From Fasciolopsis buskii (lineage: Eukaryota; Platyhelminthes; Trematoda; Plagiorchiida; Fasciolidae), in the NCBI GenBank assembly GCA_008360955.1, contig LUCM01003443.1:186001-250000 (forward strand): DNA of 64,000 bases, read 5' to 3'. Both the position numbers and the translations under genes were made by a program. Below the pieces are notes generated by a model. That model ran no database searches. It saw nothing but the letters and a program-made list of their open reading frames with translations, and was not told where the DNA came from. Position 1 is the first letter of the stretch. The number at the start of each line of letters is the position of its first letter. This document shows positions 58,985 through 64,000 of this stretch, one piece after another.

Positions 58985-61500
58985 GATGGTAAGTGTATTT
59001 AGGAGTCATATGTTGTTTCGTCGCAGGATTTTCGTCAGCTTGTAAAGCTGACATTCAAAAAGAAGACACAAGGTCTGAAAGTATTGGTTTTATTTTCAGT
59101 AGTCTACTCCATATAAGGATGGATGAGCAAAATGTATATAGATTTGCTTAAACATGATGCAACTAATTTTCAAATTACATGTACTTGACCTGCTTGCGTG
59201 GGCTTTGCGTACATACTTTGAAGTTAGGCAGTTTCACAGAATCTGCACAACCGCTCATCCAACCATGGAACACCTACTACTTATTGTGTTGAAACTGAGA
59301 TTTTGCCATTTATGCATGCAGTTACGCTGCTTTTCCCAAAGGCTGTCAAAAGTCGGTTTTTCAGGAGATGCGGTCAATGTGTCATCAAAACATGCAACAT
59401 AGAAATCGCAACCATTATTGTACAAAAAGTGGTTTATAAATTCTAATGCTACAATCAAATGGCCCGGTCGAAATGTGCCAAGCAAAAGTGTGCTGTGAAT
59501 CGGTCGGATTGCGGTGCTGATGCAGCAAAACAAAATTGCACCTAACGCTTCTTCCCTATTTGACTCTAGGCCGATAGATCTATCCTCATGGATTGGGAGA
59601 CAGTGAGTGTCATCCTTCGGTCGGTAGTTTTATTCTCGCGTTAGCTTCAGTTTCTTTCACTTCAACTCGTTATCATTGCACCGGATATTCTGAATAGCAA
59701 AATCACTTCTTAAAATCAATCAGGATTGCGCCCATTTTTCAATGAGTTTTCTTAAATAGGTCAGCCAACAAATTGTACGTACCCAACCAACACAGTCTGT
59801 CCGGGTTGTTAAGTCAAATCTGTGAAAGTGCAAATTTTCTGAAAACTTCTGAAAATGTCACTCTGAATGGTCCGCAAACATTTTGTCACCCACTGTGTTT
59901 GTAGAGCACGGTGGATACCTGTGACAGAAGGTATGTGGGTGGAAAATTCGCTTCCCTTGATAGATTGGTGCCCAAAGCAATGTAAGCACACTAAATGAAA
60001 AAATCCAATTACTTGTGAATTGGACGAAAAGAGATATGTTGTCCTATTTAGCATAGCACGACAACTGAGTGTTTCGCAGCTTACAAAACGTTACGGATTA
60101 TTCGAAGTTCGCTTGCAACTGATTATAATCAATGGAGGCTGGATGAAAAACGCTTTTACATAAAAAAATACAGTTTTTTCTGGATTACATTTGACTGAAA
60201 GTATTTTTTAGTGAATAATACAATCGCATCTTCCACAATTGACATGAAGATATGGATTAAGTTTTAATAAAATTGCAATCAGTGAATAGTTGTGTTTTAA
60301 ATATACAGAAAACTCCCGTTATTGGTCACTAAGCATACATGTCTCACCTATCGTAAACTGCCGTTAGAAATAAATGACGAATTACTGAATAAACGGGCTT
60401 TACAATTATTGGACTCGTCACGCTATTACCTGTTCATTTTAACCATTCTTATTGATATCCGAAGCAGAGAAGGAGGCTCATGGCCTCACATTACGATTAG
60501 ACGTACAGTCATCGAAATCATACTTAGAAAAAGATTGAGGATTTGTGTACGTTACAAGAAAGGTTTCTCAATGCTTCGTTAACCAACGAATAGATTTTTA
60601 TTTCATATGGCAGGTTTGAAATTTGCGTTTGAAAATTAACTTCCCAAACAATGATGAATCGAATTTTTGCCGTGATATTTCCCACCGCTAAAATATGTTT
60701 TGCAACGACGACAAAGAAACATTGGTTAAAAAGTGGATTTGTGTAGTAGAACGATTCTGATCTGTATTGACCCCCTAGATGGAGTGGGCACGAGGTATCA
60801 AACAGGATTAGACTGTCAGGGCTGAAGACAGTCGGAGAATATCAGCCCTACTGTGATAAGGGAAAAGGATTGTGCATTAATCCAATGGCTGAGTAAAAGT
60901 TGATTTGCATAAACTGGATGCCCTATTCTCGTGTTACGCATTTTGAATCGACAACGCACGCGTGGATGTTTCAGTTGTTTAACGTTTCGGCAAGCTTGAT
61001 CAATTTTGACATGCATAAAATACTCCGGTGATTTCGCGTATACAATCGTTGGATAAACTGAGTTGTTCCAATTCAATGAAGCATACGAGGTGAATCGTCC
61101 ATGCAAAGGTGTATGAATAAAAATACGAAATAGCTTTACATTGAACCATCAAAATTCTTATTTTCGGCATTTTGAAAGTTCTACTGTTGCCAACACTGTG
61201 TTGTCAATGAACAGCCATTCTCATGGCAAATTTGTCAATGGAGAAAATGGTTTACAAATAATTATTTATTCACAATATTCAGACGTTATATTTCATACAC
61301 CGTACTTTGGATTGGACGACTTTAGTTTTACAGATGTTTTTCAAAACGACACTGTGATCGTTTGTTTCCCAAACGGAAATATGTGCACCAGGTTAAAGTA
61401 AGCCCCAAGTCTTGAGCCGCTGATGACATGGAAATGGTCATCGAATAAATCCTACTCACCAAATCCTACAATTAGCTTTCCGGGAGATTGAAGCAGATTT
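58985..61500. other. Unassigned non-coding DNA
   Basis: No gene or element is recognised. Open frames of 80-96 codons (59255-59533 minus, 60816-61106 minus, 61141-61401 plus) lack motifs. Confidence 0.45.
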
Positions 61501-61529
61501 TTGGATGGCTCATTACCGACGGATTTGGA

Positions 61530-61533
<4 letters not shown>

Positions 61534-61565
<32 letters not shown>
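61534..61565. repeat. (TA)n microsatellite
   Basis: A pure alternating AT run of about 32 bp, just 5' of a repeat-C copy. A second, shorter TA tract lies at about 61724-61738. Confidence 0.9.
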
Positions 61566-61566
<1 letters not shown>

Positions 61567-61599
61567 TCCTAAGGCTATAACTTCGATTCTGGTAAGAAA

Positions 61600-61712
61600 T
61601 ACTAACTCGGAGTTTGAACAAGAGAGTACCAGGCACGCATACCTAACGAGCGACAATAACCGCGAACCGGTCGTGTGCTCCCGAGAAAATTTTGTTCACT
61701 CATCCAGGTGCT
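61600..61712 (+). repeat. Repeat-C copy 4
   Basis: Reads GTACCAGGCACGCATACCTA, ACGAGCGACAATAACCGCGA, ACCGGTCGTGTGCTCCCGAG and AAAATTTTGTTCACTCATCC. It is close to the other three copies in order and spacing, and is followed by a TTTTTATATA tract. Confidence 0.75.
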
Positions 61713-61739
61713 AATTGCAATTTTTATATATATATATAA

Positions 61740-64000
61740 TATGTTCTGGGACATTCTTTCCTCGTTCCTAAGGTTGGCTCAGCCCAACTGACAAGAATTA
61801 TCAACGAATCACGGTTGTGATTCTTCTGTGGACTCTTCGACGAAGAGCTTCCATGCACACTCCTGTCGCTACAAATTCTATGTACATATGTATGAACATG
61901 TATATATTAACCGATCTTTGTTAGAGGTAAGCTTATAACCATTAATTTGCCGTAAATATTTCACTTTCATGAGATCTTTCCTGCCCTAGTAAGTTAAGTT
62001 TCAGCTGCAAGCACTGTCACATACAAACTCAATTGCATAACCTTGCTTTTATCTAAGTAGTACACGAAATGTTACAATGGTTAATTTATCTATTGGTATC
62101 AGTATAAATCCTAATGTGAGCTCTGGGTTCAATAATCTGACTAACGCAGTTTGACTGTGTCTATTTGTTTCCATCAAACTCTATTTCATTTTTCTGGTGG
62201 TGAATGGAAATTCACTGGGATCAAACTCGGGGGATTTTTGGAAATCATTTTCCTTTCGACCTGTTTTGAGATTCAATGTTGATTTCATGGTATTTGTTTG
62301 GTTGAGTTTATTTTATCAAACCTGGGATCTGTATAGTTTTGACTGTGCCATGCTTTCGGGAATCACAGCTTTTAAATCCCTAACGCTGCTCGGAATTTTC
62401 TGCTGGAGTTTGCTTCCGCGTGCTGTTTCGGCCCCACGGTATATAAAACGGATTTCTCACATTCGGTCGTCGGATCCAGCCTTCTCTATTCTATCGATTG
62501 AAAAGAATCTGTCAATCGAGACTTCAGAATCTGAAAGGAGATAAATCCGTTAGGAAGCAAAACATCAAAGGCTACAATAAAGAACCAGGGAACGACCGTT
62601 GAAGCTAAAATTCTCAGAGGATTTCGTGGGACCAACGAGTAAACCAACTGATTAAAGTCTGGGAAGGAGAAAAGAGACAAGGACCGCTGTAACAACCGCA
62701 GCGGATTTGACAAATATAAGGTAACAACGTGAAATACATAACATTTGTGTCGTAGCTGTAAGCAGGTCCCATTACCTCGCGCAGCTAAAAGATCGGGTTT
62801 GCTTCCGTCGTGAAAATGTGCTGAGAAAGTGATCGCCCGACCGAAACGTGAGAGGAAAGCCCCACTCGCGGATAACTGAGTGGTAATAAACTGTTGACTG
62901 TGACGTGAAGCATTATTCTCACTCGAACTCAGCAGTGACACATGGCCGCTGCCTTGAAACTGAAATGATGCTCTCACCCCAGGCCGTATCAGGCAGGTAT
63001 AGTTTCAGGCCCTAGTGTGGCGGGGAAGTGTCTTTAGAAAGCCATACAGGGCTAAATGTTAGACAATATTCTGTCAGCAACGTATGCCACTGTGAGACGA
63101 CTGATGCTAACTGTATCAATGTGACCGAGTCCATCAACCCTAAATTTCATATGATGACAAGAAATCATGCAAAAAGGCCTTCGTAAAGCTATTGTAATGA
63201 CTTGTATACCAAGTCAGCCCCGAGAGATGAATACAAATAGATTCAAAGTTCATTTGGAAAGAATATCTGTTATTGCCATGAACGAGTTTTGCAGTAGAGA
63301 AACACTCCGTATGTGCGTGAACAGGGAGTAGCAGATGTCTGTGCATCGACTGAACTGGGATTCCGTGGCGTAAAGAATTATCCGGTGCCGAACGCAAGTT
63401 TTTCGACGGAATATTGAACGTCCGCCTTCAAGCAAGTTCTGATATCACGCAAAACTAGCCGCTAAGTTTCGCACTAATTGGGACCCCGTGAAGCCTGAGA
63501 GCCGCCTTGAGCCAGCGGAAAAAACTTCTGACTAAATTGTTTGATGCCAGAAGGTGAGGAGTTGTGTGAACCTAATCCGTAGCTAGCATATTTCTAGTAG
63601 AAGAGAATGAATCCGCATAGCCAGTGGCCGAAGGTCGATAAATAGTAATTTACGGTTGATTCGGTGTGCATTTGTCCGGGCTTCGAAATGATAGGTTTGG
63701 TTGAGAATTGTAATGAAACGATAGTGGTTACCCTTGGTTACAAATTCAGCGGCCTTTGCTCCCAGATCAGAACTTTGGAAAAATAAGCATGTTTAAGCTA
63801 GATGTCATATTAAGAACTACCTGGTGTCTGAAGGGATGAAGCAAGTTTGATCTACCTCCAAGCAGCATACTTCAGACAGCATCTTCAAGCTACACGCAGT
63901 AATAGAAAGCACGAAATCGGTGATGCCCGGAACTCCTTCTTCCAAAAAATGGAAAATCAACCCAAATGACTGTAGATTTTTAGCGGAACTCAAGATTGTG
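61740..64000. other. Unassigned non-coding DNA
   Basis: No gene is identified. Two open frames overlap on opposite strands, 62197-62544 plus (115 codons, with a hydrophobic centre VFVWLSLFYQTW) and 62977-62486 minus (163 codons). Neither shows a family motif. The 163-codon frame is near the limit of what chance gives in a window of this size. Confidence 0.4.

Noticed and set aside
1..64000. Bacterial or phage defence systems, operons or CRISPR arrays
   Set aside because: There are no dense co-directional genes, Shine-Dalgarno-spaced starts or regularly spaced repeats. The window contents are those of a eukaryotic repeat-rich region.

Overview
The window looks like eukaryotic, repeat-dominated intergenic or intronic DNA, most likely from a digenean flatworm (a liver-, intestinal- or lung-fluke type genome). 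Base composition is moderately AT-rich, no compact gene array or prokaryote-type operon is visible, and the remnants I can read are ones known from flukes: RTE-type and CR1/Jockey-type LINEs, a Ty3/gypsy pol fragment, a Penelope-like fragment and tRNA-derived SINEs. The assignment to flukes is inference from recalled family features. I did not identify a host protein-coding gene with confidence, nor any intact tRNA, rRNA, CRISPR array or operon.

Layout. 1-4.2 kb: no supported feature. 4.25-5.45 kb: degraded plus-strand LINE reverse transcriptase (RT) split by a SINE body. 5.45-7.65 kb: nothing recognised. 7.69-10.8 kb: the best preserved element, a nearly full-length minus-strand CR1/Jockey-type LINE with endonuclease and RT. 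11.66-12.0 kb: SINE pieces. 15.19-18.2 kb: a heavily mutated plus-strand RTE LINE that can be followed from endonuclease to C-terminus. 19.67-20.42 kb: a SINE running into a degenerate TGAC-rich repeat. 20.58-21.87 kb: two minus-strand open frames separated by a 340-bp element with 62-bp terminal inverted repeats. 22.44-22.64 kb: Penelope-like RT piece. 23.54-24.69 kb: minus-strand gypsy RT and RNase H. 24.74-25.29 kb: minus-strand RTE endonuclease piece. 29.5-64 kb: mostly unassigned DNA with scattered SINEs, a four-copy unknown repeat, another RTE 3' piece (45.0-45.8 kb), and TA- and TATG-type microsatellites.

The most striking signals are (1) a 294-bp patch of about 98% identity, with no indels, between two otherwise much more diverged RTE copies lying in inverted orientation 9 kb apart, which looks like gene conversion; (2) the long-TIR element beside the window's longest unexplained open frame, with an offset 11-bp direct repeat; (3) a short dispersed repeat family I could not assign; and (4) a composite SINE family whose head and body are found separately. 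Translations were read by eye, so frameshift positions and element borders are approximate.
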